Assembly (NCBI RefSeq): GCF_900112195.1
Contig: NZ_FOKR01000002.1
Location: 218,134 to 282,133 of the forward strand
Direction: 5' to 3'
Length of the DNA: 64,000 nucleotides
Source: Butyrivibrio sp. YAB3001
Lineage (GTDB): Bacteria; Bacillota; Clostridia; Lachnospirales; Lachnospiraceae
Shown: one piece after another, positions 33,609 through 43,004 of the stretch
How the letters are laid out: each line of letters begins with the position of its first letter
Position numbering within the stretch: position 1 is the stretch's first letter
Position numbers and translations under genes: made by a program
The notes under the pieces: model-generated
Told to the model about the DNA's origin: nothing
The model's input: the letters and a program-made list of their open reading frames with translations, nothing else
The model's database searches: none

Positions 33609-34553
33609 TTATCTTGCCCCCTTATCATAAGGTATACCCTCTGCTTTAGGTGCTCTTGATTTCTGTGATGTAAATGCAAGAACAATAAGTGAAACTATAT
33701 ATGGGAACATATTATAAACAGTTCCGGAAATTGGAAGCGCATGTAAAAAATCAATTCCCATATATACATTGGACAAGGATCTGAATACTGCAAAAAGCAC
33801 AGCTGACCAGGCAATGCGTTCAGGTTTCCATTGACCAAATATCATTACGGCAAGAGCAAGGAATCCTGCACCTGCTACACCGTAATCAAAGTGCCATGTA
33901 GAGTTAGCTGCCGCAATATATATAATTCCGCCAAGTCCTGCAAAAAAACCAGACATAAGAACACCGGCATATCTCATTTTATATACATTGATACCAACGG
34001 AATCGGCAGCCTGAGGGTGTTCACCACAAGCACGTAATCTCAAAGCAAATTTAGTCTTATAAAATAATACAATAGCAGCCACAAGAAGTACAGCAGCTAT
34101 CACAACAAACCAGCTAAGCTGAAGACTTCCAATATTAAACATGAATGCTGCATGTCCTTTAACATAATCAAGTTTGGCTGAAAAATCAGTACCATTGGAC
34201 CTATTTGTATTAAATGCCTTAACAATAACTGTAGCAGCCGCTGTAGCAAGCATATTTACAGCTGTTCCAACAAGAGTCTGATCAGCCTTGAAATATATGC
34301 AGGCAACACCGATCAAAAGTGAAGAAAGCATACCAGCGATTGCTGCAGCAACAAGTGTCAAAACTACGATAGTAAACTTTGACGCTGAATCCGGCAAAAG
34401 AACCATAACCATTCCTCCTGCCATTGCGCCAAATACCATTATTCCCTCAAGTCCGAGGTTAATTATTCCGCTTCGCTCTGAGAACATTCCTCCCAAAGCA
34501 ACAAGAATAAGCACTGCTGAAAAGATAAGTGTGTATTGAAGCAGTAGTACCAT
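33609..34553 (-). CDS. nupQ: nucleoside ABC transporter permease 2
   Basis: A 314-residue permease with eight to nine hydrophobic segments, belonging to the BMP-associated permease family (NLGLEGIMVFGAMAGG near residue 30, and LRACGEHPQAADSVGI near 175). With the second permease and the ATPase it forms the channel for nucleosides. GGAGGTG precedes the ATG, two bases after the neighbouring permease gene. Confidence 0.92.
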   Translation of the reverse strand: MVLLLQYTLIFSAVLILVALGGMFSERSGIINLGLEGIMVFGAMAGGMVMVLLPDSASKFTIVVLTLVAAAIAGMLSSLLIGVACIYFKADQTLVGTAVNMLATAAATVIVKAFNTNRSNGTDFSAKLDYVKGHAAFMFNIGSLQLSWFVVIAAVLLVAAIVLFYKTKFALRLRACGEHPQAADSVGINVYKMRYAGVLMSGFFAGLGGIIYIAAANSTWHFDYGVAGAGFLALAVMIFGQWKPERIAWSAVLFAVFRSLSNVYMGIDFLHALPISGTVYNMFPYIVSLIVLAFTSQKSRAPKAEGIPYDKGAR

Positions 34554-34555
34554 TC

Positions 34556-35701
34556 TTACACCTCCTTCTTAGCAGCTGATTTTTCAGCACTATTATTAGT
34601 ATCAGCATTATTTGTTTTAATTTTCTTAGGCTTATTGAGCACAGTTTTAAAGAATAATACAAAGCCGCACAGGTAGATAATAATAGCGATCATAAGATCT
34701 GCCACCTGAGGGTTGTAATAATTTGTATTCAGATACTGTCCGCCAAGAGTAATATACTCAACAAAAAAGCCTGCAAAAATCGCTCCGATCGGGTTAAGAC
34801 CTCCGAGGAATGCAACCGCAATACCGGAAAAGCCCATGCCGGGAACAGATGAAGAAATCTTGTAATGTTCAATACTTGTCAGATAGTATAAAGAAGCAGC
34901 AAGACCGGAAATAGCGCCAGATATTACAAGTGTAAGGATTATGTTTCTTTTTGCATTCATACCTGCATATTTAGCTGCATCCTTATTATGGCCTGTAGCC
35001 TTAAGTTCATAACCAAATGTTGTCTTATTAAGAATGATAAGAATTACAATGGCAACAATAACTGTTATCGGAACAGCAATAGTCATGTACTGATTATTAC
35101 CAAATACTCCCTGAATAAATCCCGGAAGTACACCGGAAGCATTTTTTGAAGTTAAATCATATGTCTCAGACTTAGTTGTATCCATGCATATCTCATTGCC
35201 AAGAACGATATTTGTAAGATACAAACCAATCCAGTTAAGCATAATTCCTGCAATAACTTCATTAACATTACAAAAAGCCTTAAAGAAGCCGCACAGAGCC
35301 CCCCACAAACCGCCAGCAACAGCTGCTGCAAGAAGGCATAAAAACCAGTTCCATCCAAGAGCCAGTGACGTATAAAGACAAACAAGGATACCAATTGTAT
35401 ACTGTCCTGCAGCTCCAATGTTAAAAAGACCAGCCTTATAAGCAAACAGAATCGCTTCTGCGCAAAGAATAACAGGCACTGACTTAACCAAAGTAGAGCC
35501 AAAATAATACATTAACTGCTGTGGCTTATTACTAAACTTAAAAAAATTTCTAAGGATTGCAAACATACCATCCGCAGCATGTTCAGAATTCATAAATAAC
35601 AGGATTATAAAACCAAGGATAATACCAAGGACTGCGCAAAGAACAGATGCAAGCAGAGTCTGTACACCAGGTTTTTTCAGAAATTCATTTTTGTTATTCA
35701 T
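34556..35701 (-). CDS. nupP: nucleoside ABC transporter permease 1
   Basis: A 381-residue permease with about ten hydrophobic segments (FNIGAAGQYTIGI and KATGHNKDAAKYAGM blocks typical of the family). The C-terminus is a hydrophilic lysine- and asparagine-rich tail. It pairs with the permease encoded next. Start at 35701, five bases after the ATPase stop, with AAGGGA near the ATG. Confidence 0.92.
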   Translation of the reverse strand: MNNKNEFLKKPGVQTLLASVLCAVLGIILGFIILLFMNSEHAADGMFAILRNFFKFSNKPQQLMYYFGSTLVKSVPVILCAEAILFAYKAGLFNIGAAGQYTIGILVCLYTSLALGWNWFLCLLAAAVAGGLWGALCGFFKAFCNVNEVIAGIMLNWIGLYLTNIVLGNEICMDTTKSETYDLTSKNASGVLPGFIQGVFGNNQYMTIAVPITVIVAIVILIILNKTTFGYELKATGHNKDAAKYAGMNAKRNIILTLVISGAISGLAASLYYLTSIEHYKISSSVPGMGFSGIAVAFLGGLNPIGAIFAGFFVEYITLGGQYLNTNYYNPQVADLMIAIIIYLCGFVLFFKTVLNKPKKIKTNNADTNNSAEKSAAKKEV

Positions 35702-35706
35702 TCCCT

Positions 35707-37242
35707 TTACGCCTCCTTTCTATTGTCACGTTTAGCACCTGACATATATAATCCTAATTCCTGAAGAGTAGTCTTCTTTGGATCAACTTCTCCAACTATT
35801 TCACCTTCGTACATAACAAGAATTCTGTCTGAAAGGTTCATTACCTCTTCAAGTTCCAATGAAACAAGTAAAATAGCACAGCCTTCATCTCGCTGCTTTA
35901 CAATTTCTTCATGGATATATTCAATAGCTCCAACATCCAGACCTCTTGTTGGCTGCACCGCCACCAAAAGCTTATGTTCTCTGTCCATTTCTCGCGCAAT
36001 GATTGCCTTCTGCTGATTACCACCGGACATTGAGCGGACGATTGTCTCAGGCCCCTGTCCCGAACGAACATCAAAGGCCTCTGAAAGTCTATTTGAATAC
36101 TCTCTCATTGCATCTTTTTTAATGAATCCATGATTAGAAAAATCAGGTTCAAAATATCTTTGAAGAATCATGTTTTCTTCAAGTGTATAATCAAGAACAA
36201 GACCATGTTTATGCCTGTCTTCCGGAACATGGCTCATACCATGAGTATTCTTATATCTGATTGATTTATGTGTGATATCATCACCAAGGAAAGAAATCTT
36301 ACCGCTGGATATATCGTCGATTCCTGTAAGCGCACCAATAAATTCTGTCTGGCCATTTCCATCAATACCGGCAATACAAACTATCTCACCTTCTCTTACG
36401 TTGAATGACACATTATGAACTGAATCGTTCTGATGAATCTTGCTCTTCACACATACATTCTCGACTTTAAGAACCTCTTTTCCCGGCTTAGCCTCTGCCT
36501 TATCAACAGCAAATTTAACATCTCTTCCTACCATCATGGAAGACAATTCTTCTTTTGTTGTGTTTGCCACATCAACAGTACCTATGTACTTACCTCTTCT
36601 CAAGATACTACAGCGATCTGCAACTTCCATGATTTCATTTAACTTATGAGTGATAAACAAAATGGATTTTCCCTCTGCAGCAAGGTTCTTCATGATTTTC
36701 ATAAGTTCATCGATTTCCTGAGGAGTCAAAACTGCAGTTGGCTCATCAAAAATAAGAATGTCATTATCTCTGTAGAGCATCTTAAGAATTTCAACACGCT
36801 GCTGCATACCAACAGTAATGTCTTCAATAAGCGCGTCCGGGTCAACTTTCAGATTATATTTATCAGAAAGCTCCAGAACTTTTTTTCTTGCCGCCGCCTT
36901 AGTTAAAAAGCCAAATTTATTAGGCTCAGCGCCAAGAATAATATTATCAAGAACAGAAAAAATATCCACAAGCATGAAATGCTGATGCACCATACCGATT
37001 CCCAGTGCAGTAGCATCGTTAGGATTTTTTATCTTTACTTCTTTGCCGTCCTTCTTTATTACACCCTTCTCAGGAGTGTATAATCCAAACAATACACTCA
37101 TAAGAGTGGACTTTCCTGCACCATTCTCCCCTAAAAGTGCATGGATTTCTCCTCTCTTTAATTGCAATGTGATATCATCATTTGCAATTATTCCTGGAAA
37201 TTCTTTTGTAATATGCAGCATCTCAATTACATAATCATCCAT
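35707..37242 (-). CDS. nupO: nucleoside ABC transporter ATPase
   Basis: A 511-residue protein with two fused ABC domains. The first has a regular Walker A (GENGAGKST) and signature TVGMQQRVEIL; the second has the degenerate Walker A GIDGNGQTEF and signature MSGGNQQKAI. Tandem fused ATPases are standard for sugar and nucleoside importers of this class. It powers uptake with the two permeases and the BMP lipoprotein. Confidence 0.95.
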   Translation of the reverse strand: MDDYVIEMLHITKEFPGIIANDDITLQLKRGEIHALLGENGAGKSTLMSVLFGLYTPEKGVIKKDGKEVKIKNPNDATALGIGMVHQHFMLVDIFSVLDNIILGAEPNKFGFLTKAAARKKVLELSDKYNLKVDPDALIEDITVGMQQRVEILKMLYRDNDILIFDEPTAVLTPQEIDELMKIMKNLAAEGKSILFITHKLNEIMEVADRCSILRRGKYIGTVDVANTTKEELSSMMVGRDVKFAVDKAEAKPGKEVLKVENVCVKSKIHQNDSVHNVSFNVREGEIVCIAGIDGNGQTEFIGALTGIDDISSGKISFLGDDITHKSIRYKNTHGMSHVPEDRHKHGLVLDYTLEENMILQRYFEPDFSNHGFIKKDAMREYSNRLSEAFDVRSGQGPETIVRSMSGGNQQKAIIAREMDREHKLLVAVQPTRGLDVGAIEYIHEEIVKQRDEGCAILLVSLELEEVMNLSDRILVMYEGEIVGEVDPKKTTLQELGLYMSGAKRDNRKEA

Positions 37243-37285
37243 ACCACAATACCTTCCTAAACAGTTTTTTGGTCCGCAAAACCAT

Positions 37286-37325
37286 AAAAAAATACTTTTT
37301 TATCTATGAAAAAATACTTTTTTAT
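37286..37325. repeat. direct repeat of 17 bases
   Basis: The sequence AAAAAATACTTTTTTAT occurs twice within 40 bases, in the gap between the ATPase and lipoprotein genes. Each copy is itself nearly palindromic. It may add weak mRNA secondary structure; no function is known. Confidence 0.55.
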
Positions 37326-37353
37326 GCCTTTGCTCACTTATTACTTTTTTAAA

Positions 37354-37380
37354 AAAGGGAAGGATTTAAACCTTCCCTTT
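37354..37380 (-). terminator. partial terminator after the BMP lipoprotein gene
   Basis: A 10-bp perfect stem (AAAGGGAAGG, 37354-37363, with CCTTCCCTTT, 37371-37380) followed on the minus strand by TTTTTT. Its place inside the transporter cluster suggests higher expression of the binding protein than of the membrane parts. Confidence 0.75.
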
Positions 37381-37410
37381 TAAAAAACATTTAAAATCAC
37401 TCCAAAATAA

Positions 37411-38535
37411 TTAGTGGATGTTATCAAATGTTGTAACCTTGATTGATGTTGAAGGCATTGCATCGATACCGTTGCTAACCTTAACAGTGCCGCTAAACAT
37501 AGAGCTTACAAGAGCCTTGTAATCATCAACAGTGAAATTAGTCATTGACCATGTATCTGTAGGAAGCTGAACATAGTTAAGTGATGGGTCATCACCGGAA
37601 ACAAGACCAAGATTCTGGAACTTTCCAGCATGATCTGACCACTTATCAGCAAATACATCTGCAAGTGTTGAATTAACAGTTGCAGCAAGACCCTTCATAG
37701 CAGATGTTACGCAAAGTCCCTTAACATTGTACTGTGATTCGATAACACCAGACTGGTCAACGTCTACACCAACAACCTTACCGTCTACTTTGCAAGCAGC
37801 TTCGCAAGCTGATGTGAAGATACCGCCACCGCAGGCAAATACTATTTCAGTACCATTTGAATACCATGTATCCATAGTAGCTGTAATAGCTTCATCACCA
37901 TAGAACTGGCCGCCATATACATAGTTAACTTCAACGTCTGAAGAGATGCCCATTTCTGAAGCAGCAGCATCAGCACCCTGAACGAAACCATAACCATAAC
38001 GGATAACAGCAGGAACAGCCATTCCACCTAAGAAACCAAGCTTCTTGTAGCCTTCCTTAACAACAGCATAGCCAGCCATATATCCTGCAAGCTCTTCCTG
38101 ATATGTGAAGCAGCAAACATTTGAAGGAAGTGTATAGCCTTCGCTGAAGTCACCCTGTGAGCAGTCAAGAGCAATGATTGTAACATCAGGGTTAGCTTCT
38201 GCTACGTTCTCTACCATTGCTGCGAAAAGGTAACCAGGAACAACAATAACATTGTAACCATCAGCTACTGCATTATTAAATGCAGCAACACGTGCTTCAT
38301 TTGAATCCTCAGTAGGTTTGTAATACTGGAACTCAGCCTTATTAGCTTCAGCAAAAGCCTTAGAAGCTTCATAAGTTGTCTGGTTGAATGACATATCTGT
38401 GATGTCACCAGAGTCAGTGATCATGGCAATCTTCTTCTCTGCAGTGCTTGTAGAACTACTTGATGAGCCACAGCCTACCAATGAAGAAAGTGCCATTGTT
38501 GCAGCTAAAACAACTGCAAAAATCTTCTTTTTCAT
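37411..38535 (-). CDS. nupN: BMP-family nucleoside-binding lipoprotein
   Basis: A 374-residue lipoprotein. The signal peptide ends in the lipobox LVGC, with acylation at Cys near 22, followed by a serine-rich linker. The rest is a BMP-family periplasmic-type binding fold (ITDSGDITDMSFNQ, and VPAVIRYGYGFVQGAD). It is anchored outside the membrane and delivers purine or pyrimidine nucleosides to the transporter. GGAGGG precedes the ATG. A terminator after the gene and a salvage-gene context support a highly expressed binding subunit. Confidence 0.93.
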   Translation of the reverse strand: MKKKIFAVVLAATMALSSLVGCGSSSSSTSTAEKKIAMITDSGDITDMSFNQTTYEASKAFAEANKAEFQYYKPTEDSNEARVAAFNNAVADGYNVIVVPGYLFAAMVENVAEANPDVTIIALDCSQGDFSEGYTLPSNVCCFTYQEELAGYMAGYAVVKEGYKKLGFLGGMAVPAVIRYGYGFVQGADAAASEMGISSDVEVNYVYGGQFYGDEAITATMDTWYSNGTEIVFACGGGIFTSACEAACKVDGKVVGVDVDQSGVIESQYNVKGLCVTSAMKGLAATVNSTLADVFADKWSDHAGKFQNLGLVSGDDPSLNYVQLPTDTWSMTNFTVDDYKALVSSMFSGTVKVSNGIDAMPSTSIKVTTFDNIH

Positions 38536-38591
38536 AAAATCCCTCCATTTAATAAAAAAATCATGACACTAATTTATAATAAAACCATATT

Positions 38592-39368
38592 TCAGGCTTT
38601 ATCCATATCAATAAGGCTCTTAATAGCTTCGATAGTAGTTTTATAAACTATATCCATATCGTGCGCCTGTGGGTTTGAAAGACCTTTTTTTGCACGTTCC
38701 TGATTGGCAACCACAAGCAAAACCGCGCCTGTTCTAACGCGAAGATAATCACCTACAATAAATAAAGTAGAAGATTCCATCTCAGAACATAAAGCTCCGC
38801 ATTTGATCCATGCATCCCATTTATACAATAGTTCAGGTCCTACAGGCTTAGTCTCCGGTTCATGCTGACCAAAGAAAGAGTCCTTACACTGGACAACCCC
38901 AACATGATATTTGGCATTTGTTTTCTTGGCAGCCTGGACTAAAGAATTCACAACATCAAAGCTTGCAACCGCAGGATACTCAATCGGAGCATACTCCTTG
39001 GAAGTACCTTCCGCACGGATTGCACCATTTGCTATAACGATATCACCACCGATAACATCATCCTGCATACCACCGGAAGTTCCCATTCTAATAAAAGTGT
39101 CTGCACCGCACTTAACAAGCTCCTCAACTGCAATCGCTGTTGAAGCTCCGCCAATACCAGTAGACATAACACTTACCTTTTCTCCGTTTATTGTACCGGT
39201 ATATGTATTGTATTCTCTGTTATAGGCTATAAATTCGGGATTATCAAACAGATGTGATATAGTTTCGCATCTTCCGGGATCCCCCGTAAGAATGACATAT
39301 CTGCCTACATCACCTTTTTTTACATGAGTATGATACTGATATCCAGCACCCTCAGTATAATCGACCAT
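38592..39368 (-). CDS. udp: uridine phosphorylase-like nucleoside phosphorylase
   Basis: A 258-residue member of the hexameric nucleoside phosphorylase family. The phosphate-binding block is [10 protein letters not shown] and GTSGGMQ; MESSTLF provides the ribose-binding glutamate region. The length and [14 protein letters not shown] segment favour uridine phosphorylase over purine types. It cleaves uridine to uracil and ribose-1-phosphate. It heads the transporter and cdd cluster, and GGAGTG precedes the ATG. Confidence 0.88.
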   Translation of the reverse strand: MVDYTEGAGYQYHTHVKKGDVGRYVILTGDPGRCETISHLFDNPEFIAYNREYNTYTGTINGEKVSVMSTGIGGASTAIAVEELVKCGADTFIRMGTSGGMQDDVIGGDIVIANGAIRAEGTSKEYAPIEYPAVASFDVVNSLVQAAKKTNAKYHVGVVQCKDSFFGQHEPETKPVGPELLYKWDAWIKCGALCSEMESSTLFIVGDYLRVRTGAVLLVVANQERAKKGLSNPQAHDMDIVYKTTIEAIKSLIDMDKA

Positions 39369-39421
39369 ATTTCACTCCATGAATTCAGAAATAAAATTTC
39401 AATTTATTTTGCAATATTCTA

Positions 39422-39450
39422 ATTATAATTCATTTTGTTCAAAAAGTCAT
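39422..39450 (-). promoter_or_regulatory. possible promoter of the udp-nup-cdd cluster
   Basis: ATGACT (39445-39450), 17-bp spacer, TATAAT (39422-39427) on the minus strand. It lies in the gap after the rimM stop and 54 bases before the udp ATG. The -35 box is imperfect. Confidence 0.5.
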
Positions 39451-39462
39451 CAGTAATATTAA

Positions 39463-39975
39463 TTACAATAGTCCGTCAATGACATGAATTACTATCTTTT
39501 TATTATCAATATCAATATTCTTTACGCAGTCCTTTATGGCAGGAATATAAACCTTCTCGCCGTTATCTTCTCTTACCATTTCATAAACATCATTTGCGCC
39601 TGTCTGAAGAATATCAGAAATTGTTCCAAGAATTTTTCCGTCTTCATCCTCTACACTAAGCCCGATAAGATCAGCGCAATAATATTCGCCCGGCTCAAGT
39701 TTTATTGCATCATTACGGTCAATAGTAAGCTCACAGCCGCGGAATTTCTCTACATCATTTATATTATTAAATTGTTTAAACTTAACAATAACAAATTTCT
39801 TAAAAAACCTTGCCCCCTGAACATCCAGTTCAATATTTTCACCTTTTTGAGTGTGCAACGTTACCTTTTTAAGTTTTTTAAAACGATTAGGATCCTCAGT
39901 TGTGGGAAACACATTGACTTCTCCCTGCAAACCATGTGTAGATGCAATAACACCAACCTGAAATCTATCTGTCAT
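39463..39975 (-). CDS. rimM: 16S rRNA processing protein RimM
   Basis: A 170-residue protein with the N-terminal RimM barrel (GVIASTHGLQGEVNVFPTT) and C-terminal PRC barrel (LIGLSVEDEDGKILGTI, VYIPAIKDCV). It assists 30S subunit maturation by binding S19. GGAG precedes the ATG. It lies downstream of trmD; in most Firmicutes rimM precedes trmD. Confidence 0.95.
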   Translation of the reverse strand: MTDRFQVGVIASTHGLQGEVNVFPTTEDPNRFKKLKKVTLHTQKGENIELDVQGARFFKKFVIVKFKQFNNINDVEKFRGCELTIDRNDAIKLEPGEYYCADLIGLSVEDEDGKILGTISDILQTGANDVYEMVREDNGEKVYIPAIKDCVKNIDIDNKKIVIHVIDGLL

Positions 39976-40110
39976 AATTTATTCTCCATAAAAACTCATT
40001 TATATTTTTCGTTAATCTCCATCTTACAATGTATGTATTCTTGAACGATATTACAAGAAACACGCATTTGCCGCGGCTTTTATGCAATAATAAAGTAATA
40101 TTTCATAAAA

Positions 40111-40923
40111 CTAATTATCTATATCATTTGCCAGATCTGTTTTTGCTTCAATATCTATAGAATCACCAATAGCAGAAGCTTTTTTTCTTCTACGTTTCTT
40201 TTTCTCAGGCTTAGGTGGATTTTCTATAAGCCATTTCTCATATAAATCCGGTCTTCTCTCTTTTGTACGTTCAATTGATTTTTCAAGACGCCATTCATCA
40301 ACCTTTTTATGATCACCGGATAAAAGAATTGGAGGAACTTTTTTTCCCATCCATTCCTCAGGTCTTGAATACTGCGGATATTCAAGAAGATTATTATTAA
40401 AGCTCTCAGTCATCGCTGACTCATCATTATTTAGAACTCCGGGAACCAGTCTTGAAATAGCATCGATCATGACCATCGCCGGAAGTTCTCCACCGGTGAG
40501 AACATAGTCACCAATAGAAATATAATCAGTTACTATCTCTTCGAGCACTCTTTCATCAACACCTTCATAATGTCCGCAAAGAAAAACCAGATTTTCTTCT
40601 TTTGCAAGTTCACTGGCTTTATTCTGATTAAAAGTCTCTCCCTGAGGTGTAACATAGATCACACGTGGTTTCTTACCACTTCTTTCCAATACTTTCTTCT
40701 CTATTGATAAGTAGCAATCATAAATTGGCTGTGCCTGCATAAGCATTCCTGCACCGCCACCATATGTGTAATCATCAACTTTGTGATGCTTATCTGTTGA
40801 ATAATCCCTAATATTTACTGCATCAAACGAAATATATCCCTTATCCTGAGCTCTGCCAGTAATACTGCTTGAAAGACTGCCCATTATCATTTCAGGGAAA
40901 AGAGTCATTATATAAAAATTCAT
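40111..40923 (-). CDS. trmD: tRNA (guanine37-N1)-methyltransferase
   Basis: A 270-residue SPOUT methyltransferase. Family blocks include the N-terminal IMTLFPEMI, DDYTYGGGAGM and the trefoil-knot segment GDYVLTGGELPA. It methylates G37 of several tRNAs and prevents frameshifts. After the usual end (about residue 240) there is a basic patch KPEKKKRRRKK and an acidic tail. The start at 40923 gives the family N-terminus; the reading to 40974 crosses terminator sequence. It is separated from khpA by a terminator. Confidence 0.95.
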   Translation of the reverse strand: MNFYIMTLFPEMIMGSLSSSITGRAQDKGYISFDAVNIRDYSTDKHHKVDDYTYGGGAGMLMQAQPIYDCYLSIEKKVLERSGKKPRVIYVTPQGETFNQNKASELAKEENLVFLCGHYEGVDERVLEEIVTDYISIGDYVLTGGELPAMVMIDAISRLVPGVLNNDESAMTESFNNNLLEYPQYSRPEEWMGKKVPPILLSGDHKKVDEWRLEKSIERTKERRPDLYEKWLIENPPKPEKKKRRRKKASAIGDSIDIEAKTDLANDIDN

Positions 40924-40949
40924 AGTATTCAAATACCCGTCTTTTAAAT

Positions 40950-40991
40950 ATATTAGAAAAGTCGAATAAAGCAAAAAGCCTTATTCGACTT
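40950..40991 (-). terminator. terminator after khpA
   Basis: A 14-bp stem with one mismatch (40959-40972 with 40978-40991) and a five-base loop, followed on the minus strand by TTTTCTAATAT. It divides the rpsP-khpA unit from trmD-rimM. Confidence 0.75.
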
Positions 40992-41016
40992 ACTATACAA
41001 GCCATCAAAGATATGC

Positions 41017-41244
41017 TCAAACAATCTCAACATCGACTTTAAGATTTTCTCTTGTTGATGCTGCCTTAACAACAGCACGGATAGCCTTAGCTATACGTCC
41101 CTGCTTGCCAATAACTTTGCCCATGTCTGAAGGTGCAACATGAAGCTCAATCATAATATTACGCCCGTCATTTTTCTCGGAAACGACTACCTCATCCGGA
41201 TTATCAACCAGCGCTTTTGCGATAACTTCCACCAATTCTTTCAT
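41017..41244 (-). CDS. khpA: KH-domain RNA-binding protein KhpA
   Basis: A 75-residue single KH domain with the GKQG loop (KVIGKQGRIAKAIR). KhpA (formerly YlqC) forms complexes with KhpB/Jag and binds many transcripts in Firmicutes. It follows rpsP by 64 bases, as is usual. GGGGG precedes the ATG. Confidence 0.94.
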   Translation of the reverse strand: MKELVEVIAKALVDNPDEVVVSEKNDGRNIMIELHVAPSDMGKVIGKQGRIAKAIRAVVKAASTRENLKVDVEIV

Positions 41245-41308
41245 TGAATAACCCCCGGCATATGTTAATTAGTCGCATATAATGCAACTATATAGAGACA
41301 ATACCAAA

Positions 41309-41551
41309 TTATTTAATGCCGGCCTGCTTAAGAAGCTTAGCAACTGATTCTGTAGGCTGTGCACCATTTGCAAGCCACTTCTTAGCAAGTTCTTCATCGA
41401 TCTTTACAGTGCTAGGATCTGTGTTAGGATCATATGTACCGATCTCATCAATGAATTTACCCTGTACAGGAGCCTTTGAATCAGAAACGATAATTCTGTA
41501 GAAAGGAACCTTCTTCTTACCAATTCTCTTTAATCTCATCTTTACTGCCAT
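41309..41551 (-). CDS. rpsP: 30S ribosomal protein S16
   Basis: An 80-residue S16 of normal length ([19 protein letters not shown] start, GTYDPNTDP centre). A GGAGG site precedes the ATG. It follows ffh as in other Firmicutes. Confidence 0.97.
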   Translation of the reverse strand: MAVKMRLKRIGKKKVPFYRIIVSDSKAPVQGKFIDEIGTYDPNTDPSTVKIDEELAKKWLANGAQPTESVAKLLKQAGIK

Positions 41552-41601
41552 TTTTAAAATCCTCCATAAAATAAATAGATAAAAAAGTTATAATTATATG
41601 T

Positions 41602-41624
41602 AAAAAACAGCTTATTATTAGCTG
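41602..41624 (-). terminator. weak hairpin with T-run between ffh and rpsP
   Basis: CAGCT (41608-41612) pairs with AGCTG (41620-41624), a stem of only five bases, followed on the minus strand by TTTTTTAC. It may attenuate read-through from ffh into rpsP. Confidence 0.35.
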
Positions 41625-41633
41625 ATTGACATA

Positions 41634-43001
41634 TCAAAACGGAAATTTTCCGCCACCTGGGAAACCACCAAATCTACCAAAGCCACGCTTGCCTCCCATA
41701 AGTCCGGGCATCTGCTTCATCATTTTCTGCATCTGTTCAAACTGTTTGATAAATCTATTGACTTCAGCAATGTCATTACCTGAGCCTTTGGCAATTCTGA
41801 ATTTTCTCTGCGGGCTCATAAGCTTTGGATTCTTACGTTCTTCAGGTGTCATAGAAAGAACAATTGCTTCAATTCTTGCAAGCTGCTTTTCATCAGGAAG
41901 CATATCATCACTGATTTTGCCCATTCCAGGAAGCATCGACAATATTGAAGAAAGGCCACCCATATTGCGCATCTGCTTCATACTCTCAAGATACATCTCA
42001 AAATCAATCTTGCCCTTTTTCATCTTCTGGGCCATTTCTCGATCTTTTTCAGCATCTCTTTCAGCATTTGCTTCCACAGCCTTATCAATAAGGCTAAGAA
42101 CATCACCCATGCCTAGAATTCTGCTGGCCATTCTGTCCGGATAGAACTGCTCAAGGTCAGATAATTTCTCACCCATACCAACAAACAATATAGGTTTTCC
42201 GGTAACAGCCTTAGTGGAAAGCGCTGCACCACCTCTTGAATCACCGTCCATCTTGGAAAGGACGATTCCATCAACTCCAACCTTCTCATTGAACTCAGAA
42301 GCCACATTAACAGCTTCCTGACCAGTCATGGCATCAACGACAAGCAATGTCTGATGAACAGTAACAGCTCTCTTGATTTCTGCAAGTTCCTGCATCATGA
42401 TGTCATCAATCTGAAGTCTTCCGGCTGTATCGAGGATAACAACATTATTGCCATCCTTTTGTGCCTTATCTATTGCAGACTTAGCTATATCGATAGGATC
42501 TGCATGAGTTCCTAATGTAAAGAAATCAACCTGTTGTCTCTCTGCATTTATTCTAAGCTGCTCGATAGCAGCAGGTCTGTATATATCACATCCTACAAGA
42601 AGTGGTTTTCTTCCCTTAAGCTTAAGCTTACCTGCTATCTTGGCTGCAGTAGTTGTTTTACCGGCACCCTGAAGACCACACATCATAAGAACTGTAACAG
42701 TGTTAATCGGCTGAAGCTGCAACTCAGTTGTTTCAGAACCCATAAGAGATATCATCTCTTCGTTAACTATCTTAACAACCATCTGCCCGGGATTAAGTCC
42801 ATTAAGAACATCTTCTCCCACAGCTCTTTCCTGTATCGCTGAAATGAACTGCTTAACCACCTTGAAACTAACATCCGCCTCAAGCAGCGCCATCTTAACT
42901 TCTTTAAGTGCCACCTTGACATCTTCTTCAGTTAATCGGCCCTTGCCACGCAATCCTTTAAATACATTTTGAAGTTTATCTGTAAGACTTTCAAAAGCCA
43001 T
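41634..43001 (-). CDS. ffh: signal recognition particle protein Ffh
   Basis: A 455-residue SRP GTPase. The N domain is followed by the G domain (GLQGAGKTTTAAK P-loop near 107, DTAGR, TKMDG-type region) and a methionine-rich M domain that binds 4.5S RNA and signal peptides, with a glycine-rich end. It targets membrane proteins; the receptor FtsY is encoded at 46770-47684. The start is three bases after the ylxM stop. Confidence 0.97.
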   Translation of the reverse strand: MAFESLTDKLQNVFKGLRGKGRLTEEDVKVALKEVKMALLEADVSFKVVKQFISAIQERAVGEDVLNGLNPGQMVVKIVNEEMISLMGSETTELQLQPINTVTVLMMCGLQGAGKTTTAAKIAGKLKLKGRKPLLVGCDIYRPAAIEQLRINAERQQVDFFTLGTHADPIDIAKSAIDKAQKDGNNVVILDTAGRLQIDDIMMQELAEIKRAVTVHQTLLVVDAMTGQEAVNVASEFNEKVGVDGIVLSKMDGDSRGGAALSTKAVTGKPILFVGMGEKLSDLEQFYPDRMASRILGMGDVLSLIDKAVEANAERDAEKDREMAQKMKKGKIDFEMYLESMKQMRNMGGLSSILSMLPGMGKISDDMLPDEKQLARIEAIVLSMTPEERKNPKLMSPQRKFRIAKGSGNDIAEVNRFIKQFEQMQKMMKQMPGLMGGKRGFGRFGGFPGGGKFPF

Positions 43002-43004
43002 CTG

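Noticed and set aside
40045-40070. GAAACACGCATTT shared with the terminator loop at 5649-5660
   Set aside because: Only 13-14 bases match and the flanks differ; not enough to call another repeat copy.
41626-42144. 172-codon plus-strand frame opposite ffh
   Set aside because: It is the antisense image of the Ffh M domain (P, I, L and S repeats mirror the G/M-rich coding strand) and lacks a ribosome site.
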